Origin: Microbacterium sp. Marseille-Q6648
GTDB taxonomy: Bacteria; Actinomycetota; Actinomycetes; Actinomycetales; Microbacteriaceae
NCBI RefSeq assembly: GCF_943181415.1
Contig: NZ_CALPBZ010000001.1
Coordinates: 868,001 to 932,000, forward strand
DNA: 64,000 nt
Direction of reading: 5' to 3'
The position numbers and the translations under genes were made by a program. Below are positions 48,207-57,036 of the stretch, piece by piece (the first letter of the stretch is position 1; each line of letters starts with the position of its first letter). The notes below the pieces were generated by a model. That model was not told the DNA's origin and did no database searches. It saw only the letters and a list, made by a program, of their open reading frames with translations.

Positions 48207-48219
48207 GTCACCATGACAC
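48207..48219 (+). promoter_or_regulatory. Candidate NrtR operator 2 (over the nrtR start codon)
   Basis: An exact second copy of gtcaccatgacac; its ATG is the nrtR start at 48213. The 36-bp centre-to-centre distance is 3.4 helical turns, so two dimers would not lie on exactly the same face. Confidence 0.5.
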
Positions 48220-48938
48220 GAACCAGCACGATCAGCCACGGCATCCCCGTCGCGTCCGCCGACGGCGACGCGACGCGCGTCGCCGTGTCCACGGTCATCT
48301 TCACGCTCCGCCGCGACCCCGACGGCGACCGCCCCGAGCTCGCCCTGCCCCTCGTCCGTCGCACGCGCGACCCCCACGAGGGCTCGTGGGCGCTGCCGGG
48401 CGGCTGGCTGGACGTCGACGAGGGACTGGACGCCGCGGCATCCCGGACCCTGGCCGAGACGACGGGACTGGAGCCGAGCTACCTCGAACAGCTGTACGCC
48501 TTCGGCGCCGTCGACCGCTCCCCCACCCGCGTCGTGTCGATCGTGTACTGGGCGCTGCTGCGCGCCGACGAGGCGGCCGCCGCGGCCGCGGAGGAGAACG
48601 TGTCGTGGTTCGATGCGACATCTCTTCCGCGCCTGGCGTTCGACCACAACGACATCGTCGACTACGCCCTGTGGCGCCTGCGGAACAAGGTCGGCTACAG
48701 CCGCATCGCGCACGGACTGCTCGCCGACGAGTTCACGCTCGCCGAGCTGCGCGAGGTGTACGAGTCGATCCTCGGCAAGCGGCTCGACCCGGCGAACTTC
48801 CGCCGTCAGGCCGAGAACTCCGGCACCCTCATCCCCACCGACCGCTTCCGCACCGGAAGCCACCGCCCCGCGCGGCTGTACCGCTACGACCGGGATGTCG
48901 AGCTCGCCGACCGCGGGCCGCTCTCGGCGCGCCATTGA
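48213..48938 (+). CDS. nrtR: NrtR-type Nudix transcriptional regulator of NAD synthesis
   Basis: A 241-residue regulator: an N-terminal Nudix-like domain (about 20-150) and a C-terminal winged helix (about 165-225: LADEFTLAELREVYESILGK, LDPANFRRQ). The Nudix box keeps GX5E but reads RTLAETTGL instead of REUXEEXGU, so the catalytic glutamates are partly lost, as expected for NrtR, which binds ADP-ribose or NAD-related ligands as a sensor. It precedes nadA-nadB-nadC, its expected targets. The ATG at 48213 is chosen because the predicted transcript starts near 48196, after an alternative ATG at 48177. Confidence 0.9.
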   Translation: MTRTSTISHGIPVASADGDATRVAVSTVIFTLRRDPDGDRPELALPLVRRTRDPHEGSWALPGGWLDVDEGLDAAASRTLAETTGLEPSYLEQLYAFGAVDRSPTRVVSIVYWALLRADEAAAAAAEENVSWFDATSLPRLAFDHNDIVDYALWRLRNKVGYSRIAHGLLADEFTLAELREVYESILGKRLDPANFRRQAENSGTLIPTDRFRTGSHRPARLYRYDRDVELADRGPLSARH

Positions 48939-48981
48939 CCCGAACCGCCACGGCCACCGCCCCACCCGAACAGAGAACCCC

Positions 48982-50364
48982 ATGACCGCCGTCAACATCT
49001 CCCTCACCCCGCACCCCGGAGTCGACCCGTCGGTCGACCACGAGATCCAGGCGATCGTCCGCGGCGCCTCGACCACCGAGACCTGCAACACCGACCTCGC
49101 CGCCGGTCCGTGGGACTTCGACACACGCCCGGGCTATGGCCCCGGCGCATCGATGGGCGATGTGATCCCCACCGGCGCCCCCCGCCAGGGTGAGCTGCCG
49201 CGCGAGTACCGCGAGGCCGACGACGCCGAGCTCGACGATCGCATCCGCGCCGCCAAGGCCCTCCTCGGGGACCGGGTCGTCGTGCTGGGTCACTTCTACC
49301 AGCGCGAAGAGGTCGTCCGTCACGCTGACTACGTGGGCGACTCCTTCCAGCTCGCCGGCGCCGCGAAAGCACATCCCGAGGCCGAGGCCATCGTGTTCTG
49401 CGGCGTGCACTTCATGGCCGAGACCGCCGACCTGCTCTCGCAGCCGGAGCAGGCCGTCATCCTCCCCAACCTGGCCGCGGGATGTTCGATGGCCGACATG
49501 GCCGACATCGACCAGGTCGAGGACTGCTGGGAGCAGCTCGAGGAGCTGTACGGCGACATGACCGCCGTGGATGCCGAGGGGAGGGTGCCCGTCATCCCGG
49601 TGACGTACATGAACTCCTCCGCGGCGATCAAGGGCTTCGTGGGCCGTCACGGCGGCATCGTGTGCACCTCGTCGAACGCGCGCACCGTCCTGGAATGGGC
49701 CTTCGCTCGGGGCCGCAGGGTGCTGTTCTTCCCCGACCAGCACCTCGGCCGCAACACCGCGAAGGCGATGGGCGTGCCCGTGGAGCAGATGCCGATGTGG
49801 AACCCGCGACGTCCCCTCGGCGGGGCCGACGAGGATGCGCTGCACGACGCGCGCGTCATCCTGTGGCACGGGTTCTGCTCGGTCCATCGCCGCTTCACCG
49901 TCGACCAGATCGCCGCCGCCCGCACCGCGCACCCGGGCGTCCGCGTCATCGTGCACCCGGAGTGCCCGATGGAGGTCGTCGACGCCGCCGACGAAGCGGG
50001 CTCGACCGACTACATCCGCCGGGCCATCGAGGGCGCGACCGAACCGACCACGTTCGCGATCGGCACCGAGGTCAACCTCGTGCAGCGGCTGGCGGCGCAG
50101 CATCCGCAGCATGAGATCTTCTGCCTCGACCCGGTCGTCTGCCCCTGCTCGACGATGTACCGCATCCACCCCGGATACGTCGCGTGGGTGCTCGAGTCGC
50201 TGGTCCGCGGTGAGGTCGTCAACCGCATCACCGTCCCGGCCCATGTCGCCGACCCCGCGCGGGTCGCGCTCGAGCGGATGCTGGCCGCCAAGCCGCCGGC
50301 CGGACGACTCGAGCCGGGCGGAGCTCCCGGTCCGGTCGCGACCGCCGCCGGAGCGCCGGCATGA
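48982..50364 (+). CDS. nadA: Quinolinate synthase
   Basis: A 460-residue quinolinate synthase, the [4Fe-4S] enzyme that condenses iminoaspartate with dihydroxyacetone phosphate. It shows VVLGHFYQREEVVRHADYVG, NLAAGCSMADMAD, GIVCTSSNA, VHPECPMEVVDAAD and VVCPCSTMYRIHP, covering the cluster cysteines. The N-terminal 60 residues are a non-conserved extension. ATG at 48982, 43 nt after nrtR. Its stop overlaps nadB (ATGA). It is regulated with nrtR. Confidence 0.95.
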   Translation: MTAVNISLTPHPGVDPSVDHEIQAIVRGASTTETCNTDLAAGPWDFDTRPGYGPGASMGDVIPTGAPRQGELPREYREADDAELDDRIRAAKALLGDRVVVLGHFYQREEVVRHADYVGDSFQLAGAAKAHPEAEAIVFCGVHFMAETADLLSQPEQAVILPNLAAGCSMADMADIDQVEDCWEQLEELYGDMTAVDAEGRVPVIPVTYMNSSAAIKGFVGRHGGIVCTSSNARTVLEWAFARGRRVLFFPDQHLGRNTAKAMGVPVEQMPMWNPRRPLGGADEDALHDARVILWHGFCSVHRRFTVDQIAAARTAHPGVRVIVHPECPMEVVDAADEAGSTDYIRRAIEGATEPTTFAIGTEVNLVQRLAAQHPQHEIFCLDPVVCPCSTMYRIHPGYVAWVLESLVRGEVVNRITVPAHVADPARVALERMLAAKPPAGRLEPGGAPGPVATAAGAPA

Positions 50365-51953
50365 CCTCCCCCGCCGCCGTGCACGCCGTGGTCGTCGGCA
50401 GCGGCATCGCGGGGCTCACGGTCGCGCTGCACGCCGTAGCGCACGGCTGCCGCGTGACCCTCGTCACCAAGGATGTGCTCGAGCACGCGAACACGCGATA
50501 CGCGCAGGGCGGGATCGCCGGCGTGATGTTCGACGACGACAGCGTCGCCGATCACGTGCGCGACACCCTCGCGGCGGGCGCCGGTCTCAGCGACCCCGCC
50601 GCCGTCGACGTGCTCGTCGGCGAGGGCCCGGAGCGCATCCGCGAGCTGATCGCCCTGGGGGTCGAGTTCGACCGCAGTGCCGGCGGCGACTTCGTGAAGG
50701 GGCTCGAAGCCGCCCACTCCTACCCGCGCATCCTGCACGCCGGAGGCGATGCGACCGGGACCGCCATCGAACGGTCGCTCGTGGCACGGCTGCGGGCCAG
50801 CGACGCCGACGTGATCGAGCACGCGTTCGTGGTCGACCTCGTCCTGGATGCCGGCCGGGCCGCCGGTGTGGAGCTGCTGGTCGGCGAGCGCGCGGCATCC
50901 GGAGCCGACTCGGGTCGCCCGGGCACCCGCCGCACGATCTCCGCCGATGCCGTCGTCCTCGCTTCGGGCGGCGCCGGCGAGCTGTACGCGTTCTCGACCA
51001 ATCCGACGGTGGCCACCGGCGACGGCATCGCCGCGGCGCTGCGGGCCGGAGCGGCCGTGGCGGACCTGGAGTTCTTCCAGTTCCACCCGACGATCCTGGC
51101 CGTCGGGGAGCCCTTCCTGGTGTCGGAGGCCGTCCGCGGCGAAGGCGCGGTGCTCATCGACGACACCGGACGACGGTTCGCGTTCGATGACCATCCCGAC
51201 GGCGAACTGGCCCCGCGCGACGTCGTCGCGCGCTCGATCGCCCGCGCGATGCAGCGTCAGGGCGGCCGTCCGGTCCGCCTGGACGCGACCGGCCTGCATT
51301 CGGCCGATGCCGACGAGCGCGCACGATTCCTGGCCGAGCGGTTCCCCACGATCGACCGCGCGGTGCGCGAGCGCGGATTGGACTGGGCGCGCCGGCCGGT
51401 TCCGGTCGCCCCCGCCGCGCACTATCTGATGGGTGGCGTCGCGACCGACCTGTGGGGTCGCTCCAGCATCCCCGGCCTCTACGCCGTCGGCGAGGTCGCG
51501 CGCACCGGCGTCCACGGCGCGAATCGGCTCGCGTCGAACTCCCTGCTCGAAGGCGCCGTGTTCGGCGCGCGCGCCGGCGACGTGATCGCCGCCGACGTCC
51601 TCTCACGTCACTGGCCGGATGCCGCCACGAGCGCCGCGGCACCGGTCGCGGTGCGGGGCGTGGAAGCGACGGCCGGCGTCGTGCCGTTCTCGCGGAAGGC
51701 CCTGCAGCGACTGCTCTGGGAGCACGCCGGCCTCGTCCGCGACGAGGCCGGGCTCGCTCGCGCCGCCGCGCAGCTCGCGCTGTGGCGCTCCACCCGCCGT
51801 CGCCCCTCATCCGAGTCCGCGTTCGAGGACGAGAACCTCCTCCTGGTCGCCGAACACCTCGTGGCCGCCGCCCGCGCGCGGACGAGGTCCGCCGGTGCCC
51901 ACTTCCGACGAGACGACCCCACCGCCATGACGCTCACGAAGGGAGCCGCCTGA
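50361..51953 (+). CDS. nadB: L-aspartate oxidase
   Basis: A 530-residue flavoprotein that oxidises L-aspartate to iminoaspartate for NadA. It has the FAD motif VVGSGIAGLTVALHA (about 11-25), RYAQGGIAGVM, VLASGGAGELYAFSTNP, EFFQFHPTIL and ANRLASNSLLEGAVFGARAG near the C-terminal part of the FAD domain, then a helical C-terminal domain. ATG start overlapping nadA by 4 nt. Its TGA overlaps the nadC ATG by 1 nt. Confidence 0.95.
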   Translation: MTSPAAVHAVVVGSGIAGLTVALHAVAHGCRVTLVTKDVLEHANTRYAQGGIAGVMFDDDSVADHVRDTLAAGAGLSDPAAVDVLVGEGPERIRELIALGVEFDRSAGGDFVKGLEAAHSYPRILHAGGDATGTAIERSLVARLRASDADVIEHAFVVDLVLDAGRAAGVELLVGERAASGADSGRPGTRRTISADAVVLASGGAGELYAFSTNPTVATGDGIAAALRAGAAVADLEFFQFHPTILAVGEPFLVSEAVRGEGAVLIDDTGRRFAFDDHPDGELAPRDVVARSIARAMQRQGGRPVRLDATGLHSADADERARFLAERFPTIDRAVRERGLDWARRPVPVAPAAHYLMGGVATDLWGRSSIPGLYAVGEVARTGVHGANRLASNSLLEGAVFGARAGDVIAADVLSRHWPDAATSAAAPVAVRGVEATAGVVPFSRKALQRLLWEHAGLVRDEAGLARAAAQLALWRSTRRRPSSESAFEDENLLLVAEHLVAAARARTRSAGAHFRRDDPTAMTLTKGAA

Positions 51954-52828
51954 TGCTCACCCGCACCACCATCGACCGCGTCGTCGCCGTCGCTCTCGAC
52001 GAGGACGCGCCCTGGGGCGACATCACCGCCGAATCGCTCATCCCCGCCGACGCCCGCGCACACGCCGAGCTGGTCGCCCGCGAAGAGGGCGTCTTCAGCG
52101 GCGGCGAGGTGTTCGCCGCCGCGTTCCGCCTCACCGACCCCGCCGTCGAGGTCGACCTCCTCGTGCGCGACGGCGAGCGGTTCACAGTCGGCGACGTCCT
52201 CGCGGCGGTCTCGGGACCCGCCCGCGCGGTGCTCACGGCCGAGCGCGTGGGGCTCAATTTCGTGCAGCGCATGTCGGGCATCGCCACACTGACCGCCCGG
52301 TACGTCGCCGAGGTCGCCCACACCGGCGCCCGTATCGTCGACACGCGCAAGACGACGCCCGGCCTTCGCGCCTTCGAACGCCACGCCGTCGTGAGCGGCG
52401 GGGGGCACAACCACCGTCACTCCCTTTCCGACGCGGTGATGGCCAAGGACAATCACCTCGCCGTCCTGACCGAGCGCGGTCTCTCGGTGACCGCTGCGCT
52501 GCAGGGGGCGATCGCCCGCCTGCCGCACACCACCCACGTCGAGGTCGAGGTCGACCGGCTCGATCAGATCGATGCGGTGCTCGCCGCGGGGATCGGCACG
52601 ATCATGCTCGACAACTTCTCTCTCGAAGACCTCCGCGCCGGCGTCGAGCAGATCGGGGGGCGTGCCATCGTCGAGGCCTCCGGCGGCGTCACGCTGCACA
52701 CCGTGCGTGCGATCGCCGAGACGGGAGTGGACGTCATCTCGGTGGGGGCGCTCACCCATTCCGCGCCGGCGCTCGATCTCGGACTCGACATCCGTCTCGA
52801 CGACTCCCGCACACCCGTCGCCCTCTGA
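51953..52828 (+). CDS. nadC: Nicotinate-nucleotide pyrophosphorylase (quinolinate phosphoribosyltransferase)
   Basis: A 291-residue enzyme that makes nicotinate mononucleotide from quinolinate and PRPP. It shows EDAPWGDITAESLIPADA, VGLNFVQRMSGIATLTARYV, DTRKTTPGLRAFERHAV (quinolinate-binding Arg and Lys), GGGHNHRHSLSDAVMAKDNH, IMLDNFSLEDLR and EASGGVTLHTVR. ATG start with GGGAG upstream, 1-nt overlap with nadB. It completes the three-step pathway from aspartate. Confidence 0.95.
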   Translation: MLTRTTIDRVVAVALDEDAPWGDITAESLIPADARAHAELVAREEGVFSGGEVFAAAFRLTDPAVEVDLLVRDGERFTVGDVLAAVSGPARAVLTAERVGLNFVQRMSGIATLTARYVAEVAHTGARIVDTRKTTPGLRAFERHAVVSGGGHNHRHSLSDAVMAKDNHLAVLTERGLSVTAALQGAIARLPHTTHVEVEVDRLDQIDAVLAAGIGTIMLDNFSLEDLRAGVEQIGGRAIVEASGGVTLHTVRAIAETGVDVISVGALTHSAPALDLGLDIRLDDSRTPVAL

Positions 52829-52837
52829 CCCCCGCCC

Positions 52838-54004
52838 ATGCTGTACCTCGACAACGCCGCGACGACGCCCGTCCGTCCCGAAGTGCTCGAGGCCATGGCC
52901 CCCTACCTCGCCCGCACCTTCGGCAATCCCTCCAGCCATCACACGGTCGGCGAGGCCGCGGCGGCCGCCCTCGCGGACGCTCGCGCCCGTGTCGCGCACG
53001 TGCTGGGGATGCGTCCGGCCGACATCGTCCTCACCTCGGGCGGCACGGAGTCCAACAATCTCGCCGTGAAGGGCCTCGTCGTCGCCGCCGTCACGGGACC
53101 CCGCGCGGTGCGCCCGGGCCACCTCGTCACTTCCCCGATCGAGCACGAATCCGTGCTCGCCTCGGCCGATCACCTCGCCCGCATCCACGGGGTCGACGTC
53201 TCGCTCGTGCCGGTGGATCCGGGTGGACGCTGGCATGCGGATGCCGTCGCGGAGGCGATCCGTGCCGACACCGTCCTGGTGAGCTTCGGCTACGCCAACA
53301 ACGAGATCGGCACCGTGCAGGACGTCGCGGCCATCGCGGCGGCCGTCCGCACGGCCGCCGGGGACCGCCGCATCCCGGTGCACATCGACGCCGTGCAGGC
53401 GGCCGGGTGGCTGCCGCTGTCGGCACGGGAGCTCGGCGTGGACGCGATAACCGTCGCCGGCCACAAGATCGGCGCGCCGAAAGGCACCGGCGTGCTGGGA
53501 GTGCGCTCCCGCCTTCCGCTGGAGCCCGTCCTGCACGGCGGCGGACAGCAGCAGGGGCGGCGCGGCGGCACGGAGGACGTCGCCGGCGCCGTCGCCCTCG
53601 CCACCGCCCTCGAACTGGCCGAGGCCGAGCGGGATGAGGCGAGCCGCCGCGTCGGGGCCTGGCGGGACGCGTTCATCGCCCGGGTGCTCGCCCTCGTTCC
53701 CTCGTCTCGTCTCACCGGCGATCCGGTGCATCGTCTCGCGGGCACGGCCAGCTTCACCTTCGCGGGCACGAGCGGCGAAGCCGTCCTGCTCGAGTTGGAG
53801 CGACGAGGGGTCGTGTCCTCGAGCGGCTCGGCCTGCGCGGCCGGCAGCGACGAGCCCTCGCACGTCCTCACCGCGCTGGGCATCGACGCCGAAGTCGCCC
53901 GGACCGCGGTGCGCTTCACGCTCCCCCGTTCGCTCGCCCAGCCGCTCGACGCCGTCGCGGACGCGGTGGCCGCCTCCGTGGCAGCGGTACGATCGGACGG
54001 GTGA
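52838..54004 (+). CDS. Cysteine desulfurase (NifS/IscS type)
   Basis: A 388-residue PLP enzyme. It starts MLYLDNAATTPVRPEVLEAM; the PLP lysine is in TVAGHKIGAPKGTGVL, and the catalytic cysteine is in VSSSGSACAAGSDEPSHVL. It takes sulfur from cysteine for Fe-S cluster assembly. Position 10 nt after nadC in the NAD operon suggests a dedicated supply for the NadA [4Fe-4S] cluster, as for NifS in Bacillus NAD operons. ATG start; the stop overlaps the glycosyltransferase GTG (GTGA). Confidence 0.93.
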   Translation: MLYLDNAATTPVRPEVLEAMAPYLARTFGNPSSHHTVGEAAAAALADARARVAHVLGMRPADIVLTSGGTESNNLAVKGLVVAAVTGPRAVRPGHLVTSPIEHESVLASADHLARIHGVDVSLVPVDPGGRWHADAVAEAIRADTVLVSFGYANNEIGTVQDVAAIAAAVRTAAGDRRIPVHIDAVQAAGWLPLSARELGVDAITVAGHKIGAPKGTGVLGVRSRLPLEPVLHGGGQQQGRRGGTEDVAGAVALATALELAEAERDEASRRVGAWRDAFIARVLALVPSSRLTGDPVHRLAGTASFTFAGTSGEAVLLELERRGVVSSSGSACAAGSDEPSHVLTALGIDAEVARTAVRFTLPRSLAQPLDAVADAVAASVAAVRSDG

Positions 54005-54948
54005 CCCCGACGCCCGCACCCGTCGTCACGATCATCGTCCCCGGATACGATGTGGGACCCTGGGCGGCGGAGGCCCTCTCCTCCCTCGAGGCGCAGACGC
54101 TCCCGACGTGGCGGGCCCTTCTCGTGGACGACGCGTCCACCGACGACACCGGACGCATCTTCGCGGACGCGGCCGCGCGCGACGAGCGCTTCCGCCTCAT
54201 GCGGCACGACGCGCGCCGCGGCCTCGGCGCCGCGCGCAACACCGCACTCGACCTCGTCGACACGCCGTTCGTCGGATTCCTCGACGCCGACGACCGCATG
54301 CGCCCCCGTGCCCTGGAGCGGCTCGTCGACTCCCTGGACGCCTCGGGAAGCGACGTCGCCGTCGGCGCGTACGTCCGACTGCGGCCCGATGGCGCCGGCG
54401 GTTACACCCCGGGAACGGTCCAGCCGTGGGTGCGCTCGGCGACCGACCCCGTCCGCACCGGAACCTCGCTGCGGGAGCATCCTCAGGTCGCCGGCAACAT
54501 CGTGGCGTGGTCGAAGGTGAGCCGCATCGATCTGTGGCGACGGGCGGGCCTGCGCTTCCCCGTCGGCAAGGCCTACGAGGACCAGGTCGTCGCGCAGCTG
54601 CTGTACGCCCACGCGCGCGGGATCGACGTCGTCCCCGACGTCGTCGTGGAGTGGCGGGAACGCGCCGACGGCTCGTCCATCACCCAGCACCGCGAGCGGC
54701 TTGACGTGCTGAACGACTACCTCGAGGCGCTCGAGGCGGGTATCGGGGTGCTCGACGCTTCCGGCCACACCGCCGCCGCGCGGGCGCGGGTCGACCTGAT
54801 CCTGGCGATGGACCTGCCGCCGCTGGTCACGATCGCGCGCACGCACCCCGACACCCGGTACCGTCGGGCGCTGGGCGCCTTCGTGCGACGACTCGCGGAC
54901 CGCGGGGGTGCACCGGACGGCGACGTCGCTCCGGCCCTGCTGTGGTGA
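54001..54948 (+). CDS. Family 2 glycosyltransferase
   Basis: A 315-residue GT-A glycosyltransferase. The N-terminal motif TPAPVVTIIVPGYDVGPWAA, LVDDASTDDTGRI (nucleotide-sugar Asp) and the DxD motif in VGFLDADDRMRPRALERL are intact. Later EDQVVAQLLYAHARG contains the acidic catalytic-base region (YEDQ). No membrane segment is visible. The acceptor is unknown. GTG start overlapping the nifS stop, so it is co-translated at the tail of the NAD operon without an obvious functional link. Confidence 0.88.
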   Translation: MTPTPAPVVTIIVPGYDVGPWAAEALSSLEAQTLPTWRALLVDDASTDDTGRIFADAAARDERFRLMRHDARRGLGAARNTALDLVDTPFVGFLDADDRMRPRALERLVDSLDASGSDVAVGAYVRLRPDGAGGYTPGTVQPWVRSATDPVRTGTSLREHPQVAGNIVAWSKVSRIDLWRRAGLRFPVGKAYEDQVVAQLLYAHARGIDVVPDVVVEWRERADGSSITQHRERLDVLNDYLEALEAGIGVLDASGHTAAARARVDLILAMDLPPLVTIARTHPDTRYRRALGAFVRRLADRGGAPDGDVAPALLW

Positions 54949-54958
54949 GGACCCGATC

Positions 54959-56890
54959 TCAGGATGCCGCGGACTCCGCCGCCTTCTCCGCCTCGAGGAT
55001 GCGGCTGGCCGCGAGCTGCTCCGCCGCGAGGTCTGCGTAGAGCCCCCCGGCTGCGAGGAGTTCGGCGTGGGTTCCTGATTCGACGATGCGCCCCGCCTCC
55101 ACGACGTGGATGATGTCGGCGCCGATGATGGTCGACAGCCGGTGCGCGACCGTGAGGGTCGTGCGGCCGCGGGCGGCGGCATCCAAGGCCTCCTGCACGA
55201 CGCGTTCCGAGACGGTGTCGAGGGCGGAGGTCGCCTCGTCCAACAGCAGCACCGGCGGGTCCTTCAGCAGCACGCGCGCGATGGCGATCCGCTGCTTCTC
55301 CCCGCCCGAGAGCCGGTACCCGCGCTCGCCGACGACGGTGTCGTACCCCCGCTCGAATCCCTCGATGACGTGGTGGATGTTCGCGGCCCGGCACGCGGCG
55401 GCGACCTCTTCATCGGTGGCGTCGGGCTTGGCATAGCGGAGGTTCTCGCGGATGGTCGCGTGGAAGAGGTACGTCTCCTGCGACACGATGCCGACGTGAT
55501 CGACGATGGATTCCTGCCGGAGCCGGCGGACGTCCTCGCCCGCGAAGAGCACCTGTCCCGCCGCGGCTTCGTACATCCGGGGCGTGAGATAGAGCACCGT
55601 GGTCTTGCCGGCGCCGGAGGGACCCACGAAGGCGACGTGCTGACCCGGGTCGGCGGTGAAGCTCACCGCGTCGAGGGTCGGGCGGCTGTCGGGTGCGGCA
55701 TCCGGATATCGGAAGACGACATCACGGAACTCGATCCGCCCGATCGGACCGGGCGCCTGCTCGACCGACAGCGCGTCGGGGGCGTCCTGGATCGCCGGCA
55801 CCAGGTCGAGGTACTCGAAGATGCGGGCGAACAGCGCGGCGGACGTCTGCAGATCGAGGGCCACGCGCATGAGGCCCATGAGCGGCATGAGGAGCCGGGC
55901 CTGCACGGTGGTGAAGGCCACGATCGTGCCCGCCGTGATCTCGGCCGCCCCGCCGGCGACGAGGTACCCCGCGACGAGATAGATGATCGCCGGGACGCTC
56001 GCCATCATCACCTGCACCACGGCGAAGAAGCCCTGGCCGCTCATCGCACGGCGCACCTGAAGACGCACCTGGTTGACGTTCTCGTCGCCGTACCGTGCGG
56101 ATTCGGTGCGCTGCCGGTTGAACGACTTGGACAGCAGGATCCCCGACACGCTCAGCGTCTCCTGGGTGATGGAAGTCAGCTCCGAGAGCGACTCCTGAGT
56201 CTCGCCGGCGATGCGGGCGCGGACCTGGCCGACACGTCGCTGCACCACGACGAGGAACGGCATCACGACCACCGCGATGAGGGTCAGGCGCCAGTCGATG
56301 ATGATCATCGCCACGAGCGAGGCGATCACGGTGACGGCGTTGCCGAGGATGCTCGTGACGGTGTTCGTGAGCACGCCCGATACGCCGCCCACGTCGTTCT
56401 GCAGACGCGACTGGATCACCCCGGTCTTGGTGCGGGTGAAGAAGCCGAGCTCCATGGACTGCAGGTGCTCGAACAGGCGCACGCGCAGATCTCCGGTGAC
56501 GCGATTGCCGACGGTGGCCGTGAGCCAGGTCTGCGCCACACCCACGATCGCCGACAGCAGGAAGAGTCCGATCATCGCCGCCACGAGGGTGGCCAGCAGC
56601 GACAGGTCCGGCCGACCGCCGTCGAGCGGGAACAGCGCGTCATCGAACACCCGCTGCACGATGAGCGGCGGGATCACCGCGATCGCGGCACCGGCGATCA
56701 CCAGGGCTCCGGTGGCGACGATGCGGCCGCGGTACGGACGGAACAGCGCCACCACGCGGCGGCCGAGGTCGGGGATGCGGGGAGCCTGCGCGTTGATGCG
56801 CTTCTGCGCCTCGATGTCGACGCCGCGGAAGCCGCCGCCGCCGCCGGGGTGGCCGCCACCTCCGCCGCCGCCCCCGCGCCCCATGCTCAT
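54959..56890 (-). CDS. ABC exporter half-transporter (membrane plus ATPase)
   Basis: A 643-residue type IV ABC exporter. An unusual N-terminal run of Gly (MGRGGGGGGGGHPGGGGG) precedes the membrane domain (about 50-340; six segments, starting with IVATGALVIAGAAIAVIPPL). The ATPase domain has GPSGAGKTT (about 425), YLFHATIREN, LSGGEKQRIAIARVLL, LLLDEATSALD and VAHRLST (H-loop). It acts as a homodimer or with a partner; the substrate is unknown (drug or lipid). The start is the ATG at 56890; a TTG at 56899 is possible. Divergent from the MFS gene. Confidence 0.88.
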   Translation of the reverse strand: MSMGRGGGGGGGGHPGGGGGFRGVDIEAQKRINAQAPRIPDLGRRVVALFRPYRGRIVATGALVIAGAAIAVIPPLIVQRVFDDALFPLDGGRPDLSLLATLVAAMIGLFLLSAIVGVAQTWLTATVGNRVTGDLRVRLFEHLQSMELGFFTRTKTGVIQSRLQNDVGGVSGVLTNTVTSILGNAVTVIASLVAMIIIDWRLTLIAVVVMPFLVVVQRRVGQVRARIAGETQESLSELTSITQETLSVSGILLSKSFNRQRTESARYGDENVNQVRLQVRRAMSGQGFFAVVQVMMASVPAIIYLVAGYLVAGGAAEITAGTIVAFTTVQARLLMPLMGLMRVALDLQTSAALFARIFEYLDLVPAIQDAPDALSVEQAPGPIGRIEFRDVVFRYPDAAPDSRPTLDAVSFTADPGQHVAFVGPSGAGKTTVLYLTPRMYEAAAGQVLFAGEDVRRLRQESIVDHVGIVSQETYLFHATIRENLRYAKPDATDEEVAAACRAANIHHVIEGFERGYDTVVGERGYRLSGGEKQRIAIARVLLKDPPVLLLDEATSALDTVSERVVQEALDAAARGRTTLTVAHRLSTIIGADIIHVVEAGRIVESGTHAELLAAGGLYADLAAEQLAASRILEAEKAAESAAS

Positions 56891-57036
56891 GGAGGCCAAG
56901 CCTAGCCACGCGCGGATCGACGGGCTCCGGTTTCACCCGGTCGGGAATGCCCTGTCGGACCCCGTGGTTATCCTGGAGGCTTGCCATCCGGGGGTCCATC
57001 CTGCGGTGGCGCCTTCAGACACGCCGAGGAGTACGC

